Origin: an uncultured Bacilli bacterium | GTDB lineage: Bacteria; Bacillota_I; Bacilli_A; RF39; UBA660 | DNA length: 64,000 nucleotides | Direction of reading: 5' to 3' | NCBI GenBank assembly: GCA_934096075.1 | Contig: CAKOLN010000004.1 | Span: forward strand, 27,930-91,929 | Shown: positions 55,418-63,863 of the stretch, piece by piece | How positions within the stretch are numbered: the stretch's first letter is position 1 | How the letters are laid out: each line of letters begins with the position of its first letter | Notes under the pieces: model-generated | Seen by the model: only the letters and a program-made list of their open reading frames with translations | Databases searched by the model: none | What the model was told of the DNA's origin: nothing | Translations under genes and position numbers: made by a program

Positions 55418-56770
55418 TTAATCAAATGTTTTTATATTGTTTTTTACAATACTTTCTAAAGTTATTTTTTTCTTTCTAAATGTTTGAAATTTTACTAGAT
55501 ATTCCATAAATTCAGTTTTATCTATGTTTATTTTTTCTCCTGTTTTATTGTTTTCAACAGTTATGTAGCCATCATTTAAAGTATTACCTAGTACACATGT
55601 ATATGGAATACCTGTTATTTTGCTGTCTTTTAATTTTGCACCTATACTTAAGTCATCTCTATCATCATATAAAACCGGAATATCATCACTTATTAACATT
55701 TTATATAAATTATTGGCATATTTTAATTTTTCTTTATCATCTGATTTAGCAATTATGTAAATTATGTATGGAGTTAAATTAACTGGAAGTGATATTCCTA
55801 GAAACTCATTTTTATCATTTCTAACAATACTATTTTCATAAATCATTGCTAGAGTTCTTGATACACCTATGCCATAACAACCCATGCTATAGCACTTTGG
55901 TTTTCCATCTGATGCAATATATGTACCATTCATACTTTTTGAATATTTTTCTCCAAGTTGAAATATATGTCCTAGTTCACATGCTTTTTTTGATTTTAAG
56001 TTATTTAAATCTTTAATACCATATGTTTTTTCTATATATTCTTGTGCATCTTCTCTTTTTAGTAATTCACTATTTATTAATTTACCAGTATATTCATCAT
56101 ATAAAATATTATCTTCACCTATATCTGAAACACACATAAATTCTTCAGATTTAGTCCCTCCAATAGCACCACTATCGGCACCTACTGGATGAACATTTAA
56201 ACCTAATTCATCAAATATTTCTAAATAAGCCTCTTTTATTCTTTCGTATTCCATATCTAAATCTTTTTCATCTTTACCAAAACTATATGCATCCATCATT
56301 TCAAATGATTTACCTCTTAAAAGATAACCTCTAGTTCTTATTTCATTTCTAAATTTTTCTCCAATTTGAAAATATGTAGCTGGTAAATTCTTGTAAGATG
56401 TTAATCTTGATTTAGCAAATTCTACCACTGCTTCTTCTGCAGTTGGTGCTAGACAGAAATTTCCTTTATCAGTTAAACACCTAAACATTACATCTTCACT
56501 TACATATCTATCAAGTCTTCCAGAATTTATCCAAATATTTTCAGGTTGTAAAAGTGGTAAATTTATTAGAGAACAACCATATTTAGTTAATGTTTTAATA
56601 ATAATATCATTAATATTCTTTTTCACTAGAAATGGTATGTGTCCATATGCATATATTCCACTTGCAAATTGTTCTATTTGACCTGTTTGTAATAACATAT
56701 CTTGTACTGGAAATTGATTATCTAACTTTTTTATTTTAGTTTCTATTAAACCTATACTTGATACTTTCAT
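55418..56770 (-). CDS. proS: Prolyl-tRNA synthetase without the editing insertion
   Basis: Class II synthetase (450 aa): 'LLQTGQIEQFASGIYAYGHI', motif 2 'FRNEIRTRGYLLRGKSFEMM', motif 3 'CYGIGVSRTLAMI', C-terminal anticodon domain. Typical bacterial ProRS has an approximately 180-residue INS editing domain between motifs 2 and 3; here only about 40 residues separate 'AIGGTKSEEFMC' from 'CELGHIF'. Mischarged Ala-tRNA-Pro would need trans-editing. Start 56770 overlaps the rel-like stop (ATGA). Confidence 0.93.
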   Translation of the reverse strand: MKVSSIGLIETKIKKLDNQFPVQDMLLQTGQIEQFASGIYAYGHIPFLVKKNINDIIIKTLTKYGCSLINLPLLQPENIWINSGRLDRYVSEDVMFRCLTDKGNFCLAPTAEEAVVEFAKSRLTSYKNLPATYFQIGEKFRNEIRTRGYLLRGKSFEMMDAYSFGKDEKDLDMEYERIKEAYLEIFDELGLNVHPVGADSGAIGGTKSEEFMCVSDIGEDNILYDEYTGKLINSELLKREDAQEYIEKTYGIKDLNNLKSKKACELGHIFQLGEKYSKSMNGTYIASDGKPKCYSMGCYGIGVSRTLAMIYENSIVRNDKNEFLGISLPVNLTPYIIYIIAKSDDKEKLKYANNLYKMLISDDIPVLYDDRDDLSIGAKLKDSKITGIPYTCVLGNTLNDGYITVENNKTGEKINIDKTEFMEYLVKFQTFRKKKITLESIVKNNIKTFD

Positions 56771-58209
56771 TTTATCATTCCTTCCTGTATTAATTTTTTT
56801 ACTTTTGACATATGAGCAAGATTTTCCCATTCTTCTTTGGCACCAAATGATAAGTAATCAGTTATTATTTTTACTCTGTCTTTGTTTTTTAATTTATAGC
56901 CTAGGTCTTTCATATATTCTTCGTTAACATATGCACCTATCATAGAATTTGCTTCTGTAGGATTATTTATATATGCAAAATCTATTATACTGGAGCCTTT
57001 TGGTAATTGAATTACTTCTCCTTTGGTATTATAAACATAAACATTATCTGAGAATAATTCCATTTTTACTTGGTCTACAAAATCTTTATTATCTCCAAAC
57101 ATTGCATTTATTTCTACTAAAGATTTATAGAACTGATTTTGACTCTTTAATTCTTTTTGCATTATATTTCTTGCATCACCTTTCATTATATCCCAGTAAG
57201 ATGTTAGTCCAAAAGATGCAACTTTGTCCATATCAAAAGTTCTTATTTGTGTTTGTACTAATCTATCATCTGGTCCAAAGACTGTTGTGTGTAAACTTTG
57301 ATATTTATTAGTTTTGGGATTGCAAATGTAATCTTTGAATTTTTCATTTATTGGATGATATGCTTGATGAACTAAACATAGAGAAAGGTAACATTCTTCA
57401 ATAGTTGATACCATTAATTTTAAACTAAACAGGTCATGTATATCTCTTAAATTGAATCCTTCTATTCTTCTTTTATATATACCATATATATTTTTAGTTC
57501 TTATTTTTATTTCATTAGGTATGTTTCTGTTATTTAATATTTCTTTTATTTTACCACTCATATCTTCTAAGCATGATTTATTTTCTTTTTCTATTCTTTG
57601 TTGTAAATCATATATTCTTTTGTAACTATCTGGTTTAAGATATCTGAATGCTAAGTCTTCTAGTTCTGTTTTTATTCTATAATGTCCAATATAATAAGCA
57701 AGTGGTACAAATATGTCCATTGTTTCTAATGCATTTTCTTTTTGTTTAAATTCACTTTTGTATTCAAGAGTTCTCATGTTATGTAGTCTGTCTGCTAGTT
57801 TTATAATTATTATTCTTACATCTTCAGTTATACCTGTTATTATTTTCCTAGTGTTTGCGTAGTTTTGATCTTGTTTTGATGAAAAGTTCATTTTTGCTAA
57901 TTTTGTTACTCCATCTACTAGTGTTGCGACATTAGGATTAAATTCATAGGCAATATCTTCTTTTGTAGTATTAGTATCTTCTATAGTATCATGTAATAGG
58001 CCTGCACATACTGTGTCACAATCAGCATGCATTTCAGCTAGTATATATGCGACGTTTAACGGATGCGATATGTATTCTTCTCCACTTTGTCTAAATTGTC
58101 CTTTATGTAAATTTTCTGCATATAAATATGCTTTCTTTACATTATCCACTTCTTCTGGATTATATGACTTTACAAGTTTTAATAAGTCATCAATAGTTAA
58201 ATCTTTCAT
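56767..58209 (-). CDS. Rel/SpoT-like (p)ppGpp hydrolase with a degenerate synthetase domain
   Basis: 480 aa in HD-synthetase-TGS order without the C-terminal helical/ACT part. The hydrolase motif H73-D-T-I-E77-D78 is intact. In the synthetase domain the catalytic glutamate before QIRT is Gln319 (VQTQIRT instead of VEIQIRT), and the usual 'AExGxAAHW' is 'ASFGLTSYW'. D259 is kept. I therefore expect a hydrolase-biased or regulatory protein. Start 58209 after GGAGGTG; coupled to proS. Confidence 0.9.
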   Translation of the reverse strand: MKDLTIDDLLKLVKSYNPEEVDNVKKAYLYAENLHKGQFRQSGEEYISHPLNVAYILAEMHADCDTVCAGLLHDTIEDTNTTKEDIAYEFNPNVATLVDGVTKLAKMNFSSKQDQNYANTRKIITGITEDVRIIIIKLADRLHNMRTLEYKSEFKQKENALETMDIFVPLAYYIGHYRIKTELEDLAFRYLKPDSYKRIYDLQQRIEKENKSCLEDMSGKIKEILNNRNIPNEIKIRTKNIYGIYKRRIEGFNLRDIHDLFSLKLMVSTIEECYLSLCLVHQAYHPINEKFKDYICNPKTNKYQSLHTTVFGPDDRLVQTQIRTFDMDKVASFGLTSYWDIMKGDARNIMQKELKSQNQFYKSLVEINAMFGDNKDFVDQVKMELFSDNVYVYNTKGEVIQLPKGSSIIDFAYINNPTEANSMIGAYVNEEYMKDLGYKLKNKDRVKIITDYLSFGAKEEWENLAHMSKVKKLIQEGMIK

Positions 58210-58229
58210 AAACACCTCCACATATAAAC

Positions 58230-58268
58230 AAAAAGAGACGATTTAATCATGTTTAAATCATCTCTTTA
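58230..58268 (-). terminator. Terminator after the 37-codon ORF
   Basis: Long stem AAAGAGATGATTTAA / TTAAATCGTCTCTTT with a TTTTTG tail on the minus strand. Confidence 0.8.
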
Positions 58269-58366
58269 GATATTTTTATTTTTTTAAGCATACAACAAGA
58301 ATTAGTATCAAAGTTACTAACTATGTAATTAATAACATCACAATTTAGTATATTTGCAATTCTCAT
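58253..58366 (-). CDS. Stand-alone small ORF (37 aa)
   Basis: MRIANILNCDVINYIVSNFD followed by TNSCCMLKKIKISKEMI. An ATG at 58366 follows GGAGGG at ideal spacing. A strong promoter (58397-58425) and a terminator (58230-58268) flank it, so it forms its own ~170-nt transcript. The Cys-Cys pair and basic C-terminus hint at a peptide precursor or regulatory leader of the rel-like gene, but no family is recognised. Confidence 0.55.
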   Translation of the reverse strand: MRIANILNCDVINYIVSNFDTNSCCMLKKIKISKEMI

Positions 58367-58387
58367 ATGACCCTCCAAAAAATAAAT

Positions 58388-58425
58388 ATTGGTACCAATT
58401 TACCACTTTAAATGTGGGTTGTCAA
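58388..58425 (-). promoter_or_regulatory. Promoter with palindromic operator for the 37-aa ORF
   Basis: -35 TTGACA (58420-58425), 17-bp spacer, -10 TAAATT (58397-58402). The 12-bp perfect palindrome ATTGGTACCAAT (58388-58399) overlaps the -10 and start site. A second dyad, CCACttTAAatGTGG, lies in the spacer. This looks like a repressor-controlled promoter. Confidence 0.7.
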
Positions 58426-58446
58426 TGGGTTTTCGTTAAAATTCGA

Positions 58447-58869
58447 TTAAATAGACGTGTATACTTTATTAAATGCTTTTATAATCATATCTTTTCCCAT
58501 TACATCTATTTTATCTAAGTCTTCTATTTTTACTTTTCTTACTTCATAATAATTACTTTCTGTACATCTATCTAGTTCTTCACCACCAAGCTTTGGGGTA
58601 CCACTTATTATTGAACAACTAAAGAAATTAGCTATTGTTTCTTCACTTTCATCTTTTCCTATGTATCCATTAATTTTTACATCAACTGAAAATTCTTCTT
58701 TTACTTCTCTTTTTACATTTTCTTCAAGTGTTTCATTTTCATTAATTCCACCACCTGGTATTACATAGTATTCTTTCATTTCTCCATTTTCTTTTATTCT
58801 TCTTCTAAACATAAGATATACATAATCATTTTCAATTATTATACCTCTTGAACTTACTCTTTTATTCAT
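58447..58869 (-). CDS. NUDIX hydrolase (140 aa)
   Basis: Small MutT-like protein with the Nudix box 'GGINENETLEENVKREVKEE' followed by FSV, matching GX5EX7REUXEEXGU except the last glycine (Ser). The substrate is unknown. RBS AAGGAT. It lies 25 bp downstream of trpS and probably shares its transcript. Confidence 0.9.
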   Translation of the reverse strand: MNKRVSSRGIIIENDYVYLMFRRRIKENGEMKEYYVIPGGGINENETLEENVKREVKEEFSVDVKINGYIGKDESEETIANFFSCSIISGTPKLGGEELDRCTESNYYEVRKVKIEDLDKIDVMGKDMIIKAFNKVYTSI

Positions 58870-58893
58870 AAAAAATATCCTTTTAATATTAAA

Positions 58894-60015
58894 TTAATTT
58901 TTATATTTTTCTACTTGACTATTTATCAAATCTAAATCATTTCGATAGTCTAACCCTATCGCTTTTTTTACTTTTAATAAGGTTTCATTTGCTTTTAATC
59001 TAGCCTTATCACTACCTTCAAATAAAACATTATATATTTCTGGTATATGTTGTTCTAGTTCATGTCTTTTTTCTCTTATAGGTTTTAATGTTTCTTCAAG
59101 AACATAATACAAGAATTTTTTTACTTTCATATCACCTAAACCGCCATGTTCATAATGTGATTTAAGTTCATCTAAATTTTTATATTCTACATTTTCTGAA
59201 TTTTTATCTTTAAAATATTCTTTAAAATGATTTTCTTTGGCAAATGCGGAAAGATAAATAAATACTGGGTTTCCTTCTGTTACTCCTGGGTCTTCAACTT
59301 TTAAATGATTGGGATCTGTGAACATACTCATTACTTTCTTTTTTACTTCTTCACTAGTGTCTGACAAGTAAATACAATTACCTATTGATTTACTCATTTT
59401 CGCCTGTCCATCAGTACCCGGCAATCTATGACAAACAGCATTTTCAGGTAATACTGCTTTAGGTTCTATTAATGTTTCACCATAAAGTCTATTAAATGTC
59501 CTTACTATTTCTCTAGTTTGTTCTATCATAGGTAATTGGTCATCTCCAACTGGTACAATATTAGCATTGAATGCAGTAATATCTGCTGCTTGACTTATCG
59601 GATAAGTAACAAAACCTACAGGTAATGTATTTTGAAAATTTCTATATATTATTTCTTGTTTAACAGTAGGGTTTCTTTCTAATCTGGACATTGTGACTAA
59701 ATTCATATAGTAAAAAGTTAAATCACTTAATTCAGGAACTTCTGATTGTAAAAATATAGTACATTTTTTGGGATCTATTCCACAAGATAGGTAATCTAAC
59801 ATTACTTCAATAACATTATCTTTTACTTTTTGAATATTTCCAAAATTATCTGTTGTTGCTTGTGCATCAGCTATTTCTATATACATTTCGTCATAGTTTC
59901 CGGAGTTTTGAATTTCTACTCTTTGTGCAATAGAACCGACTAGATGTCCTAAATGTAACTTTCCTGTTGGTCTATCTCCTGTTAATATTATTTGTTTTTC
60001 TTCTTTTATCTCCAT
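58894..60015 (-). CDS. trpS: Tryptophanyl-tRNA synthetase
   Basis: Class I synthetase (373 aa) with the HIGH element in 'GDRPTGKLHLGHLVGSI' and the KMSKS loop 'GQAKMSKSIGNCI'. 'PVGDDQLPMIEQTREIVRTF' is characteristic. It is somewhat longer than Bacillus TrpS (330 aa). No T-box precedes it; the GNAT gene lies just upstream. RBS GGGAGAG. Confidence 0.96.
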   Translation of the reverse strand: MEIKEEKQIILTGDRPTGKLHLGHLVGSIAQRVEIQNSGNYDEMYIEIADAQATTDNFGNIQKVKDNVIEVMLDYLSCGIDPKKCTIFLQSEVPELSDLTFYYMNLVTMSRLERNPTVKQEIIYRNFQNTLPVGFVTYPISQAADITAFNANIVPVGDDQLPMIEQTREIVRTFNRLYGETLIEPKAVLPENAVCHRLPGTDGQAKMSKSIGNCIYLSDTSEEVKKKVMSMFTDPNHLKVEDPGVTEGNPVFIYLSAFAKENHFKEYFKDKNSENVEYKNLDELKSHYEHGGLGDMKVKKFLYYVLEETLKPIREKRHELEQHIPEIYNVLFEGSDKARLKANETLLKVKKAIGLDYRNDLDLINSQVEKYKN

Positions 60016-60039
60016 TTTCTCTCTCCCTTCTTTTTTTAT

Positions 60040-60852
60040 CTATATGCTTATTTTTCTACATGAGAAATTTATTAAAATATCTTTATCAACATATCCTACA
60101 TTTTTATATGCTTTGTTTGATGGAATATATTTATAATCTGTATAAAGTGAAACGTGATTTCCTTCAGATAATACTTTGTTTGTTAAAATATATATTAAGT
60201 TAGCAGCATATCCTTTACCTCTTTCTTCTGGTAAAGTGTACACTCCTGCGATTTTAGCATTTCCATCTGCTACTACATATGATGCTTGCGCTACGATTTT
60301 ACCTTCTTTATTTTTCCAAATGTAATATGTTCCTCTATTTAGTCTTTTCTCAACATCTTTTTTTGCTTCATCTATAGTTAGTTCTTTTACATCATTAATT
60401 TCTCTAGACTCATCATATGTAAATTTGGTTAATATTTCTATATCATCTCTAGTAGCTAATTCAAAACTTCCATCAGATAGTCTTGGTTTAGCTGTTTTAT
60501 CACACACTAAATATCCCATTTCAAAATAATAATCTCCTAAATATTGATAATTATCTCCTTTTAATAAATTATATAGTTCTCTTTTACAAGTAAATTTTGT
60601 ATCAACATCTAATAAATATTTATTTATAGTTTCTTCTATTTCCGGTAATAAAGTTATATCAAAATTATCTTTTGTCCAAATCCATGTAGGCCATTCTTTA
60701 CCACTTCTACATAATACATAATTTTCTTCATCACTATAAAGTTCAACTTGTTCAGTATTTATATTTTGTAATATTAAAAAAAATTTGTATTTATCTTTTT
60801 GAAATTCTTTACTTTTAAATATTTTATTGTTAGATTTTATACTCTTTATCAT
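60040..60852 (-). CDS. GNAT-family N-acetyltransferase
   Basis: 270 aa. The C-terminal half has the acetyl-CoA binding pattern 'KIAGVYTLPEERGKGYAANL' and a 'NKAYKNVGYVDKD' ending. The N-terminal half (about 1-125) is a second, degenerate GNAT-like or recognition domain. Substrate unknown. Ends 24 bp before trpS. Confidence 0.88.
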   Translation of the reverse strand: MIKSIKSNNKIFKSKEFQKDKYKFFLILQNINTEQVELYSDEENYVLCRSGKEWPTWIWTKDNFDITLLPEIEETINKYLLDVDTKFTCKRELYNLLKGDNYQYLGDYYFEMGYLVCDKTAKPRLSDGSFELATRDDIEILTKFTYDESREINDVKELTIDEAKKDVEKRLNRGTYYIWKNKEGKIVAQASYVVADGNAKIAGVYTLPEERGKGYAANLIYILTNKVLSEGNHVSLYTDYKYIPSNKAYKNVGYVDKDILINFSCRKISI

Positions 60853-60909
60853 ACGTTCACTTCCTTGTTACAATTGTATCACACTAAATAATAAAATAAA
60901 ACTACTGAC

Positions 60910-60990
60910 TTATTTAGTCAATAGTTCTAACATTTTCTTATCACTATCTAATTTTGTTCTTTCTTTATTAACAAAGTTTTCTTTTATAAT
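60910..60990 (-). pseudogene. Relic of a bacterial-type ValRS C-terminus
   Basis: A frame ending at TAA 60910-60912 reads 'IIKENFVNKERTKLDSDKKM' then LELLTK-stop. This resembles the end of bacterial ValRS ('lsNenFVnKAP..vv..Er.Kl....kml'), with the APxxVV part missing. Farther upstream on the same strand, another frame gives GLLDVNK, like the preceding 'GLIDVxK' of ValRS. It has stops between and no start. A hairpin AACTATTGACT/AGTCAGTAGTT follows the stop like a former terminator. Identification is by eye only. Confidence 0.4.
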
Positions 60991-61156
60991 AAATTTATAT
61001 TTTATAATTTATTTGCAAATAATCATCCTTATTTGGCCAACTCTTTTTATATATTTTTTATAAGGTTAAACTTTAAAATTTATTATAATTGTTCTTTTAT
61101 TTACATCTAATAATCCTTATCATGTTACTATATTTCCTGTAACAATTATAATGAGT

Positions 61157-61192
61157 GTCACTATTAATGTCACTATTAATGTCACCATAAAT
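61157..61192. repeat. Three 12-bp tandem repeats
   Basis: GTCACTATTAAT twice, then GTCACCATAAAT, in the otherwise featureless AT-rich stretch between the GNAT gene and valS (60853-61224). That stretch also contains the ValRS-like relic and the valS terminator; I see nothing else there. Confidence 0.85.
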
Positions 61193-61193
61193 T

Positions 61194-61222
61194 AAAAAGC
61201 ATAGAAATTAATCTATGCCTAT
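61194..61222 (-). terminator. Terminator after valS
   Basis: GCATAGA / TCTATGC stem followed by TTTTTAA on the minus strand. Confidence 0.8.
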
Positions 61223-61224
61223 TT

Positions 61225-63645
61225 TTAATCAATATTTTCTATATTTAATTCGATATTATTAATCTTATAATCTTTATCAATTGATGTAATATTTAAGTTT
61301 TCAATAAACAAAGTTGCTTTAAAATCTTTGATTGAAGCATTAATTGCATCTTCCAATTCTTTGTTTAAACTTAAATCTAAATTTTTGATTGGGGTTTTTA
61401 ATGAAACATTATTATTAGTTTTTTCTCCTCTTGCTTGACTTATTATATTCATAATTAAATCACCATTTTTGATTTCAGATTCAAAGTTAAAATCTAATTG
61501 TTTAATTTCAGTAATATGAACTGATTTTTGGTCCTTAAATAATTCTTGGTATATTTCCTCTGTAATGAATGGAAAGAAAATACTAAAATCTTGTAATAAT
61601 TTATAAAGAATTGTATAAACAGTTTTTTGTCCAGAATATCTGGAAATATCACCAAACTCTTCAGGCCTATATAATCTGTGTTTTACAATTTCAATATAAT
61701 TATCACAGAAATTCCAGAAGAATTTTTCGAGAGTATTTAGTGCTAGTCCTACTTCATATTCATCTAAATATTTAATAAATCCTTTTTCCATCTCTTGGAA
61801 ACTTCCTAGAATCCATTTATCAATATATTCATAATCATTAAATTCTTTATTTTTATAATCAGCTAAGTGCATCTCAATAAATTTAGAAACATTCCAAATT
61901 TTATTAATTAATTTTTTTCCACGAAGGAGTGTTTCTTCGCTATATACAATGTCAGTACCTAATCTTCCAGAACCTGCCCAGTAACGTATTACATCTGCAG
62001 AATATTGTGTGATTAAGTCAATTGGTTCAACTTTACTATTGCCTTTACTTTTACTAATTTTTTCACCCTTATTCGCCATAACGAATCCTGAAATCATTAC
62101 ATTATCCCAAGGTCTTTGTCCAAAATGATAGAATGATTTTACGATTGTATAGAAATCCCAAGTTCTAATAATTTCTGAAGCATTTGTTCTTAAACTCATT
62201 GGCTTTAAAATATTTTCATAATTTTCTTTTTCACCATATCTCATATTAATAAGTGGAGTAACAGATGAAGTCGCCCAAGTATCCATAACATCTGTTTCGG
62301 GATTAAATTCTGTACAACCACATTTTGGACATTTATCAATAAAAGGTTTTTGGACTAATGGATTAACTGGTAAATCTTCCTTTCTTGCAAATATTGGTTC
62401 TCCGCAGTCTTTACAATACCATACAGGAAATGGAACACCAAAATATCTTTGACGAGATATACACCAATCCCATGCAACATTATTAACCCATTCATCATAT
62501 CTACTCTTCATGTGTTCAGGATGCCATTTAATTTCATTACCAATTTTAATAAAATCTTCTTTATGATTCATAATATCTATAAACCATTGATTCATTACTG
62601 AATATTCTACTTCTTTTCCACATCTTTCATGTGTTTGAACTTCATGTTCTAATTCTTCTATTTTTACAATATATCCGCCATTTTTTAAGTCTTCTACTAT
62701 TTGTTTTCTTGCTTCTTTTATTTTTAGTCCACCATAGTTAGGTACTGAATCAGCAATTCTTCCATCATCCGTAAAGATATATTTTAATGGTAAATTATAT
62801 TTTTTCCACCACTCAATATCTGTTTGATCTCCAAAAGTACAACACATAACAATACCTGTACCTTTGTCAATTGCTACTTTTTCATCTGCCATAATTGGAA
62901 CATTTACATTTACTACTGGAATACTTGCAGTTTTACCAATTAAATGATTATGCTTTTCATCTGCTGGATTAACAAATACACACACAATAGCTGGTAATAA
63001 TTCTGGTCTTGTCGTTGCTATTGTAAATTTTTCGCCATCTTCAACTGTTTTAAAGTTAACATAATTAAATGTTGTCTTAATTGTTTTTGTTTCTAGTTCA
63101 GCTTGTGCTATTGAAGTTAAGCATTCATTACACCATAATGCTGGACTTTCTTTGTGGTAACAATGTCCTTTTTTTATTAAATCTAAGAAAGATAATTGAC
63201 TTACTTTTATTGTTGACGGACTAACTGTTTTATAGTGAATATCCCAATCTGTACTTACTCCCATTTTACTAAATAATTCTTGAAAATCCGCTTCGTATTT
63301 ATCAGTTGTTTTATAACATGATTTTGAGAATTCTTCTCTTCCAATTTCAGCAGCTTTTTTACCTAGTTCTTTTTCGACTAATCTTTCGCTAGGTAATCCA
63401 TTGTCATCAAATCCAAATGGATAGAAAATATTATATCCTCTTAATCTTTTATATCTAGCAATCATTTCTGTTTGTGAATATGAGAATATATGTCCAATAT
63501 GAATATTACCACTTACTGTTGGTGGTGGTGTGTCAATTGAATAAACTTCTCTATTATCTAGTTTAAATTCATATATTTTATTTTCTTTCCAATAATTTAA
63601 CCATTTTGCTTCTTTTTCTTGAGCATTATATTTTTTATCTAACAT
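61225..63645 (-). CDS. valS: Valyl-tRNA synthetase, archaeal type
   Basis: Class I synthetase (806 aa). The active-site opening 'YSIDTPPPTVSGNIHIGHIF', then 'YPFGFDDNGLPSERLVEKEL', is of the archaeal/rickettsial kind; the usual bacterial form reads IPPPNVTGxLHxGH. KMSKS loop is 'GEKISKSKGNSKVEP'. Two zinc-type Cys clusters ('WCNEC', 'CKDCG...CPKCGC') are present, and the C-terminal coiled-coil arm of bacterial ValRS is absent. T-box regulated; RBS GGAGG. Confidence 0.95.
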   Translation of the reverse strand: MLDKKYNAQEKEAKWLNYWKENKIYEFKLDNREVYSIDTPPPTVSGNIHIGHIFSYSQTEMIARYKRLRGYNIFYPFGFDDNGLPSERLVEKELGKKAAEIGREEFSKSCYKTTDKYEADFQELFSKMGVSTDWDIHYKTVSPSTIKVSQLSFLDLIKKGHCYHKESPALWCNECLTSIAQAELETKTIKTTFNYVNFKTVEDGEKFTIATTRPELLPAIVCVFVNPADEKHNHLIGKTASIPVVNVNVPIMADEKVAIDKGTGIVMCCTFGDQTDIEWWKKYNLPLKYIFTDDGRIADSVPNYGGLKIKEARKQIVEDLKNGGYIVKIEELEHEVQTHERCGKEVEYSVMNQWFIDIMNHKEDFIKIGNEIKWHPEHMKSRYDEWVNNVAWDWCISRQRYFGVPFPVWYCKDCGEPIFARKEDLPVNPLVQKPFIDKCPKCGCTEFNPETDVMDTWATSSVTPLINMRYGEKENYENILKPMSLRTNASEIIRTWDFYTIVKSFYHFGQRPWDNVMISGFVMANKGEKISKSKGNSKVEPIDLITQYSADVIRYWAGSGRLGTDIVYSEETLLRGKKLINKIWNVSKFIEMHLADYKNKEFNDYEYIDKWILGSFQEMEKGFIKYLDEYEVGLALNTLEKFFWNFCDNYIEIVKHRLYRPEEFGDISRYSGQKTVYTILYKLLQDFSIFFPFITEEIYQELFKDQKSVHITEIKQLDFNFESEIKNGDLIMNIISQARGEKTNNNVSLKTPIKNLDLSLNKELEDAINASIKDFKATLFIENLNITSIDKDYKINNIELNIENID

Positions 63646-63654
63646 TTTTATACC

Positions 63655-63863
63655 TCCAAAATAAAAAGATGATACCTAAAGGACGAAATCCGTGGTACCA
63701 CCTTAATTTATACTCTTATGCTTAACGTGCATTACTCGTTTTATTTTACTTTATTCAAATAAACACTCCTAAGCTACCTTCTAAAGTTTTATTTATTAGT
63801 TTACACCAACCACTAACTCTCTTTAAAACTACACTTTATACTCCTCTTAGTCTTCGCTTTCTT
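63655..63863 (-). promoter_or_regulatory. T-box leader of valS
   Basis: T-box GGTGGTACCACGG (63702-63690) and its terminator partner 'CGTCCTTTAGG...CTTTTTATTTT'. Stem I has AGAGAG and a GUA triplet in 'GAAGGTAGCTTAGG', fitting valine. Promoter TTCACA-N17-TATAAT ends at 63870. The rest of the right edge (63900-64000) shows only a ribosome-binding-site-like AAGGAGAGG on the plus strand, before an ATG that is stopped at once. Confidence 0.9.

Noticed and set aside
61157..61192. CRISPR-like array
   Set aside because: Three directly adjacent 12-bp units without spacers and no cas genes in the window; a simple tandem repeat.
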